Below, piece after piece: positions 12,448 to 22,884 of a DNA stretch of 64,000 nt (position 1 is the stretch's first letter; each line of letters opens with the position of its first letter). The stretch is from Climacium dendroides (lineage: Eukaryota; Streptophyta; Bryopsida; Hypnales; Climaciaceae): contig OX467087.1 in the NCBI GenBank assembly GCA_950106755.1, positions 13,830,047-13,894,046 on the forward strand, given 5' to 3'. The notes below the pieces were generated by a model. It made no database searches and was not told where the DNA came from. It saw nothing but the letters and a program-made list of their open reading frames with translations. The position numbers and the translations under genes were made by a program.

Positions 12448-12727
12448 GGTGTCCGAGTGATCGTTGAAGTCCTGGAGTGCGTTACGTAGATCTGTTGTCT
12501 GGGTTTGCGGGCTTTCAGAGCTTGCAAATGGAAATCTGTTGTCAGATTTCTGTCTCCGCGGGCACTCTTGCCGTCGAAGTTTCTCTTGTTATTTCAGGCT
12601 ATCCCTAATCTTGGCAGGCAGAAATCTTTACTAAGTTCTGTAGCTTTGGATGTAGCGCGTCGCAGTCGAGGAGGATCCTGCTGATTCTGCTTGTACTGTA
12701 CATGAGTGTATTTTTGCGTGTGAGAAT

Positions 12728-12733
12728 AATAAA
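12728..12733 (+). terminator. Poly(A) signal of sHSP copy 1
   Basis: AATAAA lies about 280 bases after the stop in a 3' UTR conserved among all four copies (GAATAATAAACA context). Conservation across paralogs supports use as the near-upstream poly(A) element. Confidence 0.65.
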
Positions 12734-12799
12734 CAACAGATTCTCTAGCTTCCGGTTCAATTGGTCATGAACTGTAGATGTTCCATGCCTCTGTCAAGT

Positions 12800-14230
12800 T
12801 TGCGGGGACTTTGAGTGCGGACATGGAGGGCGATTCCAATGCCTTGGTACCAAAATCCTCACTCTAGAGACTTTTGTGACATAACCCAGCAGAGAAATGA
12901 ACGAAGGATTCAAATCTGATGAGTGATTGAGCTAAAATATCCTACAACCTGTATTGTCGTACCCTCGTACATGGCTATTACGATCGGCAGAATATTTGAT
13001 AGAAGTTTGTAAAACAAATCTGGCAGGTGCTAAGAATAGGAATGTTTCCTCCAATTTCGGGTTTTCAAACAGATTTTAGGACGTACTGTAAAAGAACATT
13101 CATTTTAAGTGGGGATTCTGAGTGCATATCAATGGCTGGCGGACTCTCCATTTAACATGTCTCGTTCATGACAATGCAGTAAGGCTTTTCGATTTTCAAG
13201 TCCCGATGTACTGCGCCAATCAAAGAGAATTCCGTTCAACGCACTAAATTTTGACAAACCAATTCTGTTCAAACACAAGTCACAGGATTTTGATGATTTC
13301 AAGTGATACGTTCACAATCAGCAGTGCAAGTTTTTCAACAGGCTCCCGCCTTATCAAAAAATTACGGTGAAAGATTTATGCAACATTTTGACGTACACAC
13401 CAGCTGAAGAAAAATGACTCTAATCTAAGGATCAGCTTGAAGGAACGGTTGCTCGGGCGGTTCTACTATGTCATGCGGACACAAACTAGAGACTACTTTT
13501 ATAAGGTAGTGTGTACAATACCGATTGACAGTCCATCCAGGGTGAGGTGGGAAGCTGAAATAAGGTTTTATCATGGCCAGGAGTGAAGGACAGAGTGACG
13601 CTCTTAGAAGGGGTGTTAGGTCTTGCAATTCTTCTTCAGTGATTTGTAAATTTGTTAGCAAAGTCAGCACAACACAATTCTTCTTTCCTCAATGCAGTAA
13701 CCATGTTGCAAGGTTTCGGATTGCAACTTCGAAATCTCCTTATATCACTGGCCAATTGTGACACCCCTACCGTAGTTAGTGAAAGAGCATCAAATAGCAT
13801 CAGCAGCGTGGGAAACCTTTTGGACCGCTATAAGATAATGTTCTTCGTCAAGTGCGACAATGACCTCTGTTGTGTTGGTTCGGATCCGAAACGCGGACCC
13901 GAAACATTGTCATTGGATTCTGCATAACCGTCGATAATTATAAGATCCATCAAACAACAACTAATACAAATGACAGAAGAAAAGGATCAATCATTGATCC
14001 TGAGATCATTGTGAATAAGAGCATGTGAGCAGTAGTTCTAACATAACCTCTCGCAATGGACGTAGGTAACAAGTGGTGCCCTTAGCATAATGTATTTCTC
14101 AACTTATGGGGCTCATTTCCGATGAGTCAAAAAATATCTCCACAACAATTCAAATACTTAAGTTGTGAAGGACGACAGCAACTTCCAAGTTTCATCACAT
14201 GCATACACGCTTCCACGAGATACATTGTAG
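12800..14230. other. Unassigned region after sHSP copy 1
   Basis: Only short overlapping open frames (up to about 91 codons) are present, with no domain I recognise. It is not shared with the other units as far as I can see, so it is unique or decayed sequence. Confidence 0.35.
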
Positions 14231-14376
14231 ATGCAAAACTCATGGTCCAAATGTAATCTAGGCCCATGAATGGGACCCCTACTACTTCAACTGCTGACAA
14301 TTAATGCAAAACTCATGGTCCAAATGTAATCTAGGCCTATGATTGGGACCCCTACTACTTCAACTGCTGACAATTA
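14231..14376 (+). repeat. 73-bp tandem duplication
   Basis: Two adjacent copies begin at 14,231 and 14,304, both starting ATGCAAAACTCATGGTCC and containing ACTACTTCAACTGCTGACAA. They differ at only a few bases, so the duplication is fairly recent. Confidence 0.85.
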
Positions 14377-14875
14377 ATTCATAACAAAACTGGAGCGAAG
14401 ACACCGACACCCCAAATGGAATCCTTTTCAACTAATGGAAGTCATTCAAAATTATCAGCAGCTACAAGCCATGCGAGTGGTAAAATTTCAACTAGAATTT
14501 GCAAACACAAGAGCTACTTTCATCACAACTTGAAACCAGAATTTTTAAACAGAAAGCTGAGTTTGAGAATTTGTTAAGCAAGGGCAGTACCATTGGATCG
14601 TGGTGAAGACAAATCATTTGAGCTCGATGGACCAACGGTGTGATGAGGCCGCATACTGTTCCACAAGCACTTGCTCAAGAATTAGGTGATTTACAAGTCA
14701 CACTCACAGAGCATACACTTCAGACGCTCCTTTAGAAACACTAACAATGTATCAAGAACTGTCACAATATTCTTTACATCACCACTGCAACAATTCCAGA
14801 ATCCAAATCCAAATCTGTTTAGCGAAGGTTTGTATGTCGGTTTGGCAAAGGAAAGTGTTCATGGAAGTAGTATAT

Positions 14876-15058
14876 CACAAGGAACTTGGGCTGGTTCACT
14901 AGGTAGTGAATGGTACTAAAACAGTAGTGAATTCATGGTGAATACTTTTTAAATAAGGAAAGGCAAGGTCAACATCCTTATTTGGTAAGTATTCACCCCA
15001 ATTTCAGCACAGTATTTGTACCATTCACTACCCAGTGAACCGACCCAAGTTCCCTGTG
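14876..15058. mobile_element. Foldback MITE with about 75-80-bp arms
   Basis: The left end CACAAGGAACTTGGG is repeated inverted at the right end (reverse complement CACAGGGAACTTGGG). The arms continue through GTGAATGGTAC and GTGAATACTT to near the centre, so nearly the whole 183 bases can fold into one hairpin. Both sides are flanked by TATAT. The superfamily is not assigned: the ends do not fit CACTA, Stowaway or Mutator termini. Confidence 0.8.
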
Positions 15059-15059
15059 T

Positions 15060-15805
15060 ATATATGGTTGAATATCCTCGAGTTCAGAAAGCCAGTCGAA
15101 GTTGGACCAGGCAAATCAGATTGTGATTTCGGTTCCAAATTCTCAAAGTAATGGGATCGGGCTTACTTACACGGGCTAAAGAATGTTATGGTTGATGAGT
15201 TGCAATGCCAATACAATTCCTCACCTGTTGCGTACTGGCTTTGTCCATATGGAGCTTCCCAGAGGCACACAGTGCTTGTCAACGATCACTGTCCCAGCGA
15301 TTCCTGGAAGCCCCACACGCGCGCATCGCATGATTTTGCAGGCTGGTATTTGCGTCAGAGTGGGTTGCACCGGGGAATGAAGCCTTCCAGTTAAATCTGT
15401 CAAGCTTCGCCTGCCTATCGACAATCACCAGATCGCAGTTTAATTGCAAATAGACAATTTAACCAGACTGAGAATTGAGAATCCTCGAGCGGCCTGATGT
15501 GAGCACAGACTTCACTTTCTACGGAGTAAATCCTCCTTACAGACTCATTCATGATGCGATGTGGATCGATCATGCGAGTAACCCCAGTTAAGCTTGACAT
15601 TTTTCATGGCGCGCGCATCATTCTAGAATTCTCAGGCCAACTGAAGGATCCGTCCAGCTCCTATAAGTGGCGTGGGACCAAATGCAAGTTCGGGTGCTCG
15701 TAACCTCAATGGCCATCGCAAGTTCAATTGTGGACCATCTGTACTGGAGATTCTGATTCAGCCACAAGCTGTTTGTCTTCGTCATTGCTGTTTCAACAAG
15801 GCTTG
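15060..15805. other. Unassigned region
   Basis: Short open frames in two overlapping frames (about 65 codons near 15,183-15,394) are the only coding signal and match nothing I know. No repeat structure was seen. Confidence 0.3.
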
Positions 15806-15812
15806 TTCTTAA

Positions 15813-16025
15813 CCCTTAAACGTCGAGGCGGACGTTTTGCGTCCAATGGATGAAAGAGGACCTCTCCATGCAAGCCAGAAGTGCAACTATTCATCCTTGG
15901 AATTTGGCAAGAAAAGGGGAGGTCTTCTACTGTAGTTTGTCGTCTTTTTACAATTTTCTAAGCCAATGCTTCACACGGTTATAAAAACTAATGATTTCCA
16001 AAGTTACCTTGTCATGTTTTAAGGG
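15813..16025. mobile_element. TTAA-flanked MITE, piggyBac-like
   Basis: Terminal inverted repeats CCCTTAAACG (left) and CCCTTAAAAC (right, reverse complement) are directly flanked by TTAA at 15,809-15,812 and 16,026-16,029. TTAA target sites with ends starting CCC are the hallmark of piggyBac-type elements. The 213-base interior has no ORF, so it would be a non-autonomous derivative. Confidence 0.65.
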
Positions 16026-16079
16026 TTAAAATCCACCCTTGATAAATGTTTCCCTAATAAGTGTTAAATTCACATATGT

Positions 16080-17990
16080 ATTTAGGAAAATTGTACTTCC
16101 AATTTTTTTTTAAATTTAATTTTCATTCTTGAGAAAATAATTAAGTAGAAGTAGAGGTAGTAGGAAAATCTAAATTATTAATATCTTGAAGATGGAATTG
16201 AAATGCACTAATCTGCAGTGGTGAAATTGTTTTAGCAAGTCAAATAAACCATGTAGAATTCTTTAGATTGTAAAAATTGTAATAGAAAATGAATTCTACA
16301 AGTTATTTTTCCTAAAAGATGCTTACATTTCGCCAAAAACAAGATTGTTCATAATTTTCACATCACCTATTCAAATGAAATGAATCAAAGCTTTCCACAT
16401 AGAATAAACCAGTCATTTATTGCATACATCTAAGAACCGTAAAACAACCATTGCTAATTACTACACACTACCCGTACAATTCAACTACCAATTCAATTGT
16501 GATGGGAACAAAATTTTGTATCACTGCCCAATGACTGCACACTGTGCAATCAAGGGCCACAAGGAATTTTTGACTAGATTTCAAATGCATCACCTTGAAA
16601 TTGCAAAAAACTTTGTAAGAAGAAATGTCTTTGCATTTTGTTTTTTGAAGGTGAATCTCAACATGACATTTAATAATCATGCCAACTTTCAAAACATGCA
16701 AGTCTCTAATTTCATGTGGTGAAGGATTTGAATTTTGTTTGTATAGTCATTGACAAGTTTATTGTAGATAAATATATAATTTATGAGAAAAAAAATTTAT
16801 ATTTAAAAACACAAATTTTTGATTTTTTTTTTTGCTTCCTATTCTCCCTTTTTTTGAGCTTATCTAGGCATAAATCAGCAATTTAACAAATTATGGAGTT
16901 ATTCAGGACTTATGGACCAAAAAAACATTTTGAAGACATTGCCAGAAGCCTTGATTGAAACCTGAAGACATCAATAGAAGTATCGGTGGGTAGCCAACAT
17001 ATAGGTACTATTATGTAATATACAAGGTAGAAAAGTATAGATTTACAAGACGGTTATGTTGTAGTTGGTCAATAGTGAATAGTGACCAACGAAAATTGAT
17101 AACCACCTAAACCCTAAATTCCAAAATTCATATTTATGGAATCTAAAAATTTCAAAATTCGTTAAATTTTCCATATAACTTTTGTTCCCGAAAACCAATT
17201 GAAAACTAAATTTATTCCCACAAAGATTATCACTTTTTCGATCTTCATTAAAGTTGCAAAATCATCATAAAAATTGACCACATGTACCTACCTCAAATCC
17301 AATTTGTCACCTAAAGGGACAATGGTCCTTTAAAAATTCAACTTCAAGCTCCCTTGCATCAACCTCTTATATTCTAGTGTTGTACCAATTTCAAGATTAA
17401 GGGATGTTATGATGTTGTGATAGATTTGTGATTTGACAATTTAAAAAGGTTAGAAGTTTAATAGGTCTACAATGGAGATGAGCACCGAGTTTACTTTGAT
17501 GTCAAATTACTTTTGATTGGTTCTTCTATTACGGCTAAGTGTATGATGACACTCATATTTTATGCAATTTCATCCTTTATTCATACAAGTGTCATTGTTG
17601 TTAGTTCCAAAGTCACATCAATATCATTCTTGTAAATCTTACAAATAATCTATGCTACACCCCATAATTATTAAAGTGTTAACACTATATAACTGTAATT
17701 GGTCTCGTTGCTCCCAAGTGTTAACAAATATTTGAAGGTAGACCTATTAAACATGGCTAGGCTAATACATATCATTATATTGCTATGCACAATCTAGCAA
17801 TTGATGGCATGAGAAGTAGAAGCCATCATGGGAATTCCACACTTGGCACAAACCCAAAGGCATTCATTTAGAGTTCCATACATGATGCTAAACTCATCCT
17901 CCGAAGTGGGACTATGAAGGTAAATAATTTGTCCTATAAGATAAAAGTAAAAAAAATTACCTCACTTTGAGCCGTGTTTAGGGTATGTTC
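16080..17990 (+). repeat. AT-rich modules upstream of sHSP copy 2
   Basis: The first part (16,080-17,340) is shared with 25,210-25,680 and 29,550-30,110, including the phrases AATCCTACAAGTTATTTTT and 'gagcttatctaggcataa'. The second part (17,400-17,990) is the module found before every sHSP copy. About 350 bases around 16,410-16,760, including a 100-codon frame with no known domain, have no counterpart near 29,820, so they look like an insertion. Confidence 0.65.
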
Positions 17991-18154
17991 ACTTCCAATT
18001 GAGGCCAGGCTTCTCCAAGCTTCTACTTCTGTTATGACTGCAACATTCTCCAAAAAAACGAAGACATTGACCGATGGTCGGAGAACCTTCTACTACTTAC
18101 TTAGAAGGTTGGAGAACACTGACCAACAGTCGTCGGAGGTTCCAGAGCCTTCCC

Positions 18155-18174
18155 TTTCTCGACGCTTCCAGAAA
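18155..18174 (+). promoter_or_regulatory. Heat shock element of sHSP copy 2, displaced
   Basis: TTTCT-CGACG-CTTCC-AGAAA is the same array as in copy 1 with one base change. It now lies about 2 kb from its ORF because a copia element begins 16 bases downstream. Confidence 0.75.
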
Positions 18175-18190
18175 CCGGTTGCATGATGTT

Positions 18191-18415
18191 TGTTGAAGTA
18201 GTCACCAAGTCAAAAATAGAATAGTAGATTCTATTCCCAGGTGATAGTTGAATAGTAAGTGCTATTTATACAGAGCGATCTACTAGTTACTTTAAGCTCC
18301 CCACACATAATGTGGGGAGTATATACTCATCTTCTACATACCAGGGGAGAGACTTTATTCTCTTGTTCATTTTGTGTTATATATTATGCTTAGAGTTTGT
18401 GCCTTCACCTTAATA
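18191..18415 (+). repeat. 5' LTR of the copia element
   Basis: 225 bases, TGTTGAAG...CCTTAATA. It is about 20 bases shorter than the 3' LTR because it lacks an internal CTTTTACTTTA segment. The sequence after it (CGTTATCAACATG) may be the primer binding site, resembling the GTTATCA-type sites of some plant copia elements. Confidence 0.85.
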
Positions 18416-18460
18416 CGTTATCAACATGACCTATGATATCTAAGGTCCCGTCTTTGGTTT

Positions 18461-19103
18461 AACAAAGTCCCAAGTCTTCAGTCCCCCGAAGGTATCGGAA
18501 TAAGTGTTTGACACCGTACCAATGATGAGCTGCCAATCTCTTGCTATGACGAGCTAACACACTTGTAGCAAAAGAAATGTCAGGCCTGGTATATGTAGAC
18601 AAGTAAAAGAGAGCTCCTACTGCTGCGAGTACCGGGTTCTGTCAGGAAACTCCTCCTCCATGATGATCTTGTTCATGCTATAAGTCTACTAACCACTCAA
18701 TTTGAAATGAAGTTGTTAGGTCAGACTTCTTTCTGTCTTGGCCTTGAGGTGACTCATTTACCAGATGGAAGTATTTTTCTCCATCAAACTGGCTACACCC
18801 AAAGACTTCTCAAGAAGTTTCAGATGGACCAAGATAGCCCTCTTTTCGCTCCCATGATGGGACGAAGTCGAACTATGGATGACCCCTACCGTCCTTGCAA
18901 GGAGGAGGAGCAGTTTCCTGACAGAACCCGGTACCTCGCAGTAGTAGGAGCTCTCCTTTACTTGCCCACATATACTAGGCCTGACATTTCTTTTGCTACA
19001 AGTGTGTTAGCTTGTCATAGCCAGAGACCGGCAGCTCGTCATTGGAACGGTGTCAAACAATTATTCCGATACCTCCGGGGGACTGAAGATTTAGGACTTT
19101 GTT
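18461..19103. repeat. Inverted duplication inside the copia element
   Basis: The arm 18,461-18,659 is the reverse complement of 18,902-19,103, with small indels. The right arm codes for the start of the RNase H region. The spacer of about 240 bases holds the RT DD motif and the sequence after it. A transcript across both arms would form a long hairpin of about 200 base pairs. Confidence 0.85.
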
Positions 19104-19633
19104 ATATTAAAGAGGGGACCTCATATATCATAGGTTATGCTGATGCCGGATGTAAATCCAACGAGAGTACTGGGAAGTCACAAACTGGATACATATTCTT
19201 GAAGAATAACTCTCCTATTTCGTGGAAATCCGTGAAGCAAACGGTTATTGCTACTTCCTCAAACCACTTTGAACTTATTGCTTTCCATGAAGCAACCCAA
19301 GAAGCGGTATAGTTGAGGAACATGAACGAGATCATCATGGAGCAATGCGAAATTACTCAAGACTTCAAGCCAACTATCATCTTTGAGGACAACGCTGCAT
19401 ATGTAGCTCAAGTGGCATCTGGCTTCATCCAAACTGATCGCACCAAACACATTTGTCCACAGATATTTGGGTTCACCCAAGATCTCATTCAATCTGGGCA
19501 AATAGAAGTCAAGAAGATCGAATCAACACACAACATTGCAGACATGTTGACCAAATCTCTCCCGGCCTATACTCATAGGAGATTGGTACAAGAGGCCGGC
19601 ATGCGTTTGTTGCATGAGATAATTCCTCAATAG
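18655..19633 (+). pseudogene. Copia pol remnant (RT C-terminus and RNase H)
   Basis: The sense frame begins at the end of the inverted arm with HDDLVHAISLLTTQFEMK, where DD corresponds to the RT catalytic YVDD box. It continues with FCLGLEV, the copia linker (GYTQRLLKKF), and RNase H segments including ADAGCKSNESTGKSQTGYIF (YADADWAG-type block). The frame is broken by TAG at 19,310-19,312, at the place where the family usually has a tryptophan before LR. It then stays open through DNAAYVAQVASGFIQTDRTKH to the usual C-terminus. The missing RT fingers and palm plus this stop make it inactive. It forms the body of the element in the sHSP copy 2 promoter. Confidence 0.85.
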
Positions 19634-19726
19634 AGGTTACACTCTTTTCTGTTTGTGGGATTTTTCCTAATTTAGGTTTTTATCACAAATCATTTTTTAA
19701 TGAGGTAACTATTGATCGAGGAGGAG

Positions 19727-19971
19727 TGTTGAAGTAGTCACCAAGTCAGAAATAGAATAGTAGATTTTACTTCCAGGTGATAGTAGAATAGTAAGTGCTA
19801 TTTATACAAAGCGATCTACTAGTTACTTTAAGCTCCCCACACCTTTTACTTTAAATTCCACACCTAATGTGGGGAGTATATATTCATCTTCTACATACCA
19901 GGGGAAATACTTTTTCTCTTGTTCATTTTGTGTTATATATTATGCTTAGAGTTTGTGCCTTCACCTTAACA
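19727..19971 (+). repeat. 3' LTR of the copia element
   Basis: 245 bases, preceded by a purine-rich GATCGAGGAGGAG that can serve as the polypurine tract. It carries TATTTATA and TATATATTCA stretches that could act as promoter sequence close to the sHSP copy 2 ORF, only about 190 bases downstream. Confidence 0.85.
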
Positions 19972-20163
19972 CTGTTCATCCGATAAAAAGCATGCCATGC
20001 ACTCTGATTCCATCGCTAGACAATCGCAGAGTTCTCAATATTTGAAAGCACACTTCGTGATCTTCTCAGTGACAAGATTCCTCTTGCATAAAATCGTTCG
20101 AACGACCTTTGTAGTGTCCACTGAGCTGAATTTGGTGCTTTCTGTCCGTTTCAGTAAGTGAGG

Positions 20164-20592
20164 ATGGCTCTCTCGTCGTTTCTCGGGCTCCGGAAGAACT
20201 TCTGGGCGGTGTCGAACACGAATGTGGACTGGAAGGAGACGCCCACAGAGCATGTGTTCAAGGCCGACCTGCCAGGCTTAAAGAAGGAGGAAGTGCAAGT
20301 GCAGGTGGAGGGCGAAAGGACGCTGAGCATCAGCGGGCAACGCAAGAAGGAGGAGGGGGTGCAGCAGGCGGTTACATGGCATCGCGTGGAACGGAGCAGC
20401 GGCCAATTCATGCGCAAGTTCCGTCTCCCTGAGAATGCGAATCTGGATCGCATCACATCGAAGGTGGAGAACGGATTGCTGACGGTGGTGGTGCCGAAGG
20501 AGGAGAAGAAGGCCATGAGGGCGCCCAGCATTGAGATCGGTGGCCACGATGGCCAGAAGGGCACCATTGAGAACAAACCCACCTCGCAGTGA
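20164..20592 (+). CDS. Class I small heat shock protein, copy 2 (N-arm deletion)
   Basis: 142 residues, intact from ATG to stop. The alpha-crystallin domain with [23 protein letters not shown] and the C-terminal IEI are complete. The N-terminal arm has lost 26 residues in frame relative to copy 1: after [14 protein letters not shown] it jumps to AVSNTNVDW, removing the [20 protein letters not shown] segment. N-terminal arms of sHSPs drive oligomer assembly and substrate binding, so altered oligomers would be expected. The HSE lies beyond a 1.78-kb copia insertion, and the TATA segment is weakened to GATAAAAAG. The copy may be poorly heat-inducible or driven by the LTR (inference). Confidence 0.88.
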   Translation: MALSSFLGLRKNFWAVSNTNVDWKETPTEHVFKADLPGLKKEEVQVQVEGERTLSISGQRKKEEGVQQAVTWHRVERSSGQFMRKFRLPENANLDRITSKVENGLLTVVVPKEEKKAMRAPSIEIGGHDGQKGTIENKPTSQ

Positions 20593-20880
20593 GCTGTCCG
20601 AGTGATCGTTGAAGTCCTGGAGTGCGTTACGTAGATCTGTTGTCTGGATTTGTGGGCTTTCAGAGTTTGCAATTTGAAAAACTAACCTCAAATTTCTGTC
20701 TGCGCGGGCACTCTTGCCGTCGAAGTTTCAGGCCTCTTGTTATTTCCGTCCATTCCTAATCTTAGCAGGCAGAAATCATGCATTACTAAGTTCTGTAGCT
20801 TTGGATGTAGCGAATTGTAGTCGAGGAGGATCCTTCTGATTCTGCTTGTACATTCAGAGCGTTTTTTGTGTTGTCAGAAT

Positions 20881-20886
20881 AATAAA
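20881..20886 (+). terminator. Poly(A) signal of sHSP copy 2
   Basis: AATAAA in the conserved 3' UTR context, at the same relative place as in copy 1. Confidence 0.6.
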
Positions 20887-21099
20887 CAAGAGATTCTTTA
20901 ATTTCGTGCGAACTCTAGACGTTCCATGCCTCTGTATGTGGGGCCTGTGAGTCTGGACTTTGAAGTCGATTGAGATGCGTTTCGTTTGGCACCAAAACCC
21001 TCCCTCCAAAGACTTTTGTGACGAAGCGCAGCAGAAAAATAACAAATCTGATGAGAGGTGGAGCTAGAATATCCTACTAACCTGTAATATCGTACCTGC

Positions 21100-22545
21100 C
21101 TATCGTAACATTCAGTTTTAGCGAGGACTGCCTTCCCTTAAACAGAATGATGTGGAATATTCCACACCGTTTCATCCCCAGATGATATAGTGTGGAATAT
21201 TTCACACCCATCAGCTATGGAGACAATTGCCAGAAAATTGAAGCTCACTCAACTAGGTACTTGGGACAAAACTGCAGTTACCTGGGACAAAACTGCAGTT
21301 AAGTTTTTCTGTCAAAAACCACTTAGAACTACCACTTCTACTGGGTTCACTTGAGAAAACCAAAAAAATTTGTCTTTTCAAATTCCAGCCGTAGGATCTT
21401 GTACTTAACTTGTTTGAAAACATGTGGGAAATTTCATCGCATAGATTGCAAGATGTTTGCATCCAAAGTGAAGAAAACAAGTTTCTTTGCAATTTGCTTG
21501 ACTAGATTTTTTGGCTTTGAATCTTTTCTTAACTAAAATTTTTTACAATTTGAATTTTGATTTTTGAAGTTTTTATGTTGAATAGTTGAGTTGAGAATCT
21601 AAGGGAAAAAATTCAACAAAAACACACTTCTTTTTCACTTATCAAAAAATTGTTAAGTAAAAGTAGATTAAAGATTGAAGGAAAAAATAAATCATTAATA
21701 TTTTTTAAGATGGAATTGACATACAATAATCCCAATGGTGAGATTGTTCTAAAAAGAACCTAACCTTGTCTAACATGTTTTTTGAAAAATTGTAAAAATT
21801 GCATTCACAAATGAATCCTATAAGTTATTTTTTTAAGAAGATGCTTTGATTGCCTGAAAAACTAAGATTGTCCATAATTTTTTCATAACTAGTCCAAATG
21901 GAATGAATCGAAGCTTCAAATGTAGACAAAAATATGATATTTTAGGAAAAAAATACTTTAAAAAATATTTTGACTTTTTTTTATTCTTTTGTGTTGCCCT
22001 TTGACTTTTGTTTATGGCTTATTGTACCATACCTTTTTCTCCTAGGCACCGATTGAAACAAAAATTATATATTCACAAAGCTCTCGGAAAACTCCACAAC
22101 CCCAAAAATATCTCAAAAACATTCACAATAAATTGAGACAATAGGAACCTATCCAAACCCAAATTGTCCCCTAAGGGGACAAACGGTCCTTTAGGGGTTA
22201 ATAACAAAATGGGTTACTAGATAACAATGCATTCAACTAGGTTCGAAACAAAATCAATGTTCAAGATTATAAATTTTATGAAATTAGCATTCTACTCATT
22301 GAAACTAATGCTACAATTTCCTCACTATGTTTTGAACACCTTCCATGATTTGTGATTTGGGAACAAAAAGACAAACCTTTATATATACATATGGGGTGGT
22401 AGGCATGGTTGTCACAGCTCAAGTACATTTGATAAATAATAACTTGTCCTACAAGACAAAAAATGAATAGTAACTTGTCCAGTATGACAACCATGGTGGT
22501 AGGTGGTAAAGTCAACAATCTGGGATTAATAAATTAAAGTCAGTA
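21100..22545 (+). repeat. Downstream module shared by sHSP copies 2 and 4
   Basis: Matches 32,250-33,880 over most of its length, including the phrases AATGATGTGGAATATT, CACTTAGAACTACCACTTCT and AAATTGTCCCCTAAGG. The two copies differ by a TTAA-flanked element present only near copy 4 and a 91-base MITE present only here. Confidence 0.8.
22404..22494. mobile_element. 91-bp Mutator-like MITE with 9-bp TSD
   Basis: Ends CATGGTTGTCA and TGACAACCAT form inverted repeats. They are flanked by the perfect 9-bp duplication GGTGGTAGG at 22,395-22,403 and 22,495-22,503. The paralogous locus near 33,825 has a single GGTGGTAGG and no insert, a direct empty site. The inner end CTTGTCCAGTATGACAACC matches the left terminus of the 4.2-kb element at 40,789, so the two belong to one family. 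Confidence 0.9.
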
Positions 22546-22658
22546 GGAGCTCAATCGCTCATAGTTAAGTCAAATTAAAGCAAGAATTTCAAACCTCATT
22601 TAGTTATAGTAAAATAAATTTTTCCAAAAACTTTGGACTAAAAAAAGTTGGAAAAGCT

Positions 22659-22846
22659 ATTTGAGTTTCATTTTTAAAAATTGTTTCATATTTCAAGCCT
22701 CCAATCAAAAGCTTTGGACAAAATTTAAAGAGGATGTTTCAAGATGTAAAAGAAAATGTCCCTTCCAACCCCTCTTTGAAATGTGTTCATAACTTTTAAT
22801 TGGAGGCTTGAAATATCAAATAAATTTGTCGAGATGAAATTCAAAT
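22659..22846. repeat. Foldback sequence with imperfect 77-bp arms
   Basis: The left arm (22,659-about 22,735) pairs with the reverse complement of about 22,770-22,846. Both contain ATATTTCAAGCCTCCAAT and end near AAAGAGG. The loop is about 36 bases. It is followed by a perfect 16-bp-arm palindrome at 22,850-22,882 (TTTGAGACCTCAATTT and its inverse, one-base spacer). It is either a MITE or a hairpin RNA locus. Confidence 0.7.
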
Positions 22847-22884
22847 AGATTTGAGACCTCAATTTGAAATTGAGGTCTCAAATT

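Larger units (their letters stand above)
18191..19971 (+). mobile_element. Ty1/copia LTR retrotransposon, internally rearranged
   Basis: This 1,781-base element has LTRs at 18,191-18,415 and 19,727-19,971, starting TGTTGAAGTAG and ending CCTTAA(C/T)A. The 5-bp target duplication is ATGTT (18,186-18,190) and CTGTT (19,972-19,976), one mismatch. It sits in the sHSP copy 2 promoter, between the HSE and the TATA-like sequence. gag, protease, integrase and most of RT are absent, replaced by an inverted piece of its own RNase H region. Only the end of RT and RNase H remain in sense. It is not autonomous. Confidence 0.9.

Noticed and set aside
11931..12527. Long minus-strand open frames (about 170-370 codons) opposite all four sHSP genes
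   Set aside because: They follow from the codon use of the sense ORF and have no domain, start context or separate conservation beyond the sense gene.
14230..14380. Possible LTR or TIR from the repeated ATGCAAAACTCATGG
   Set aside because: It is a simple 73-bp head-to-tail duplication with nothing between the copies.
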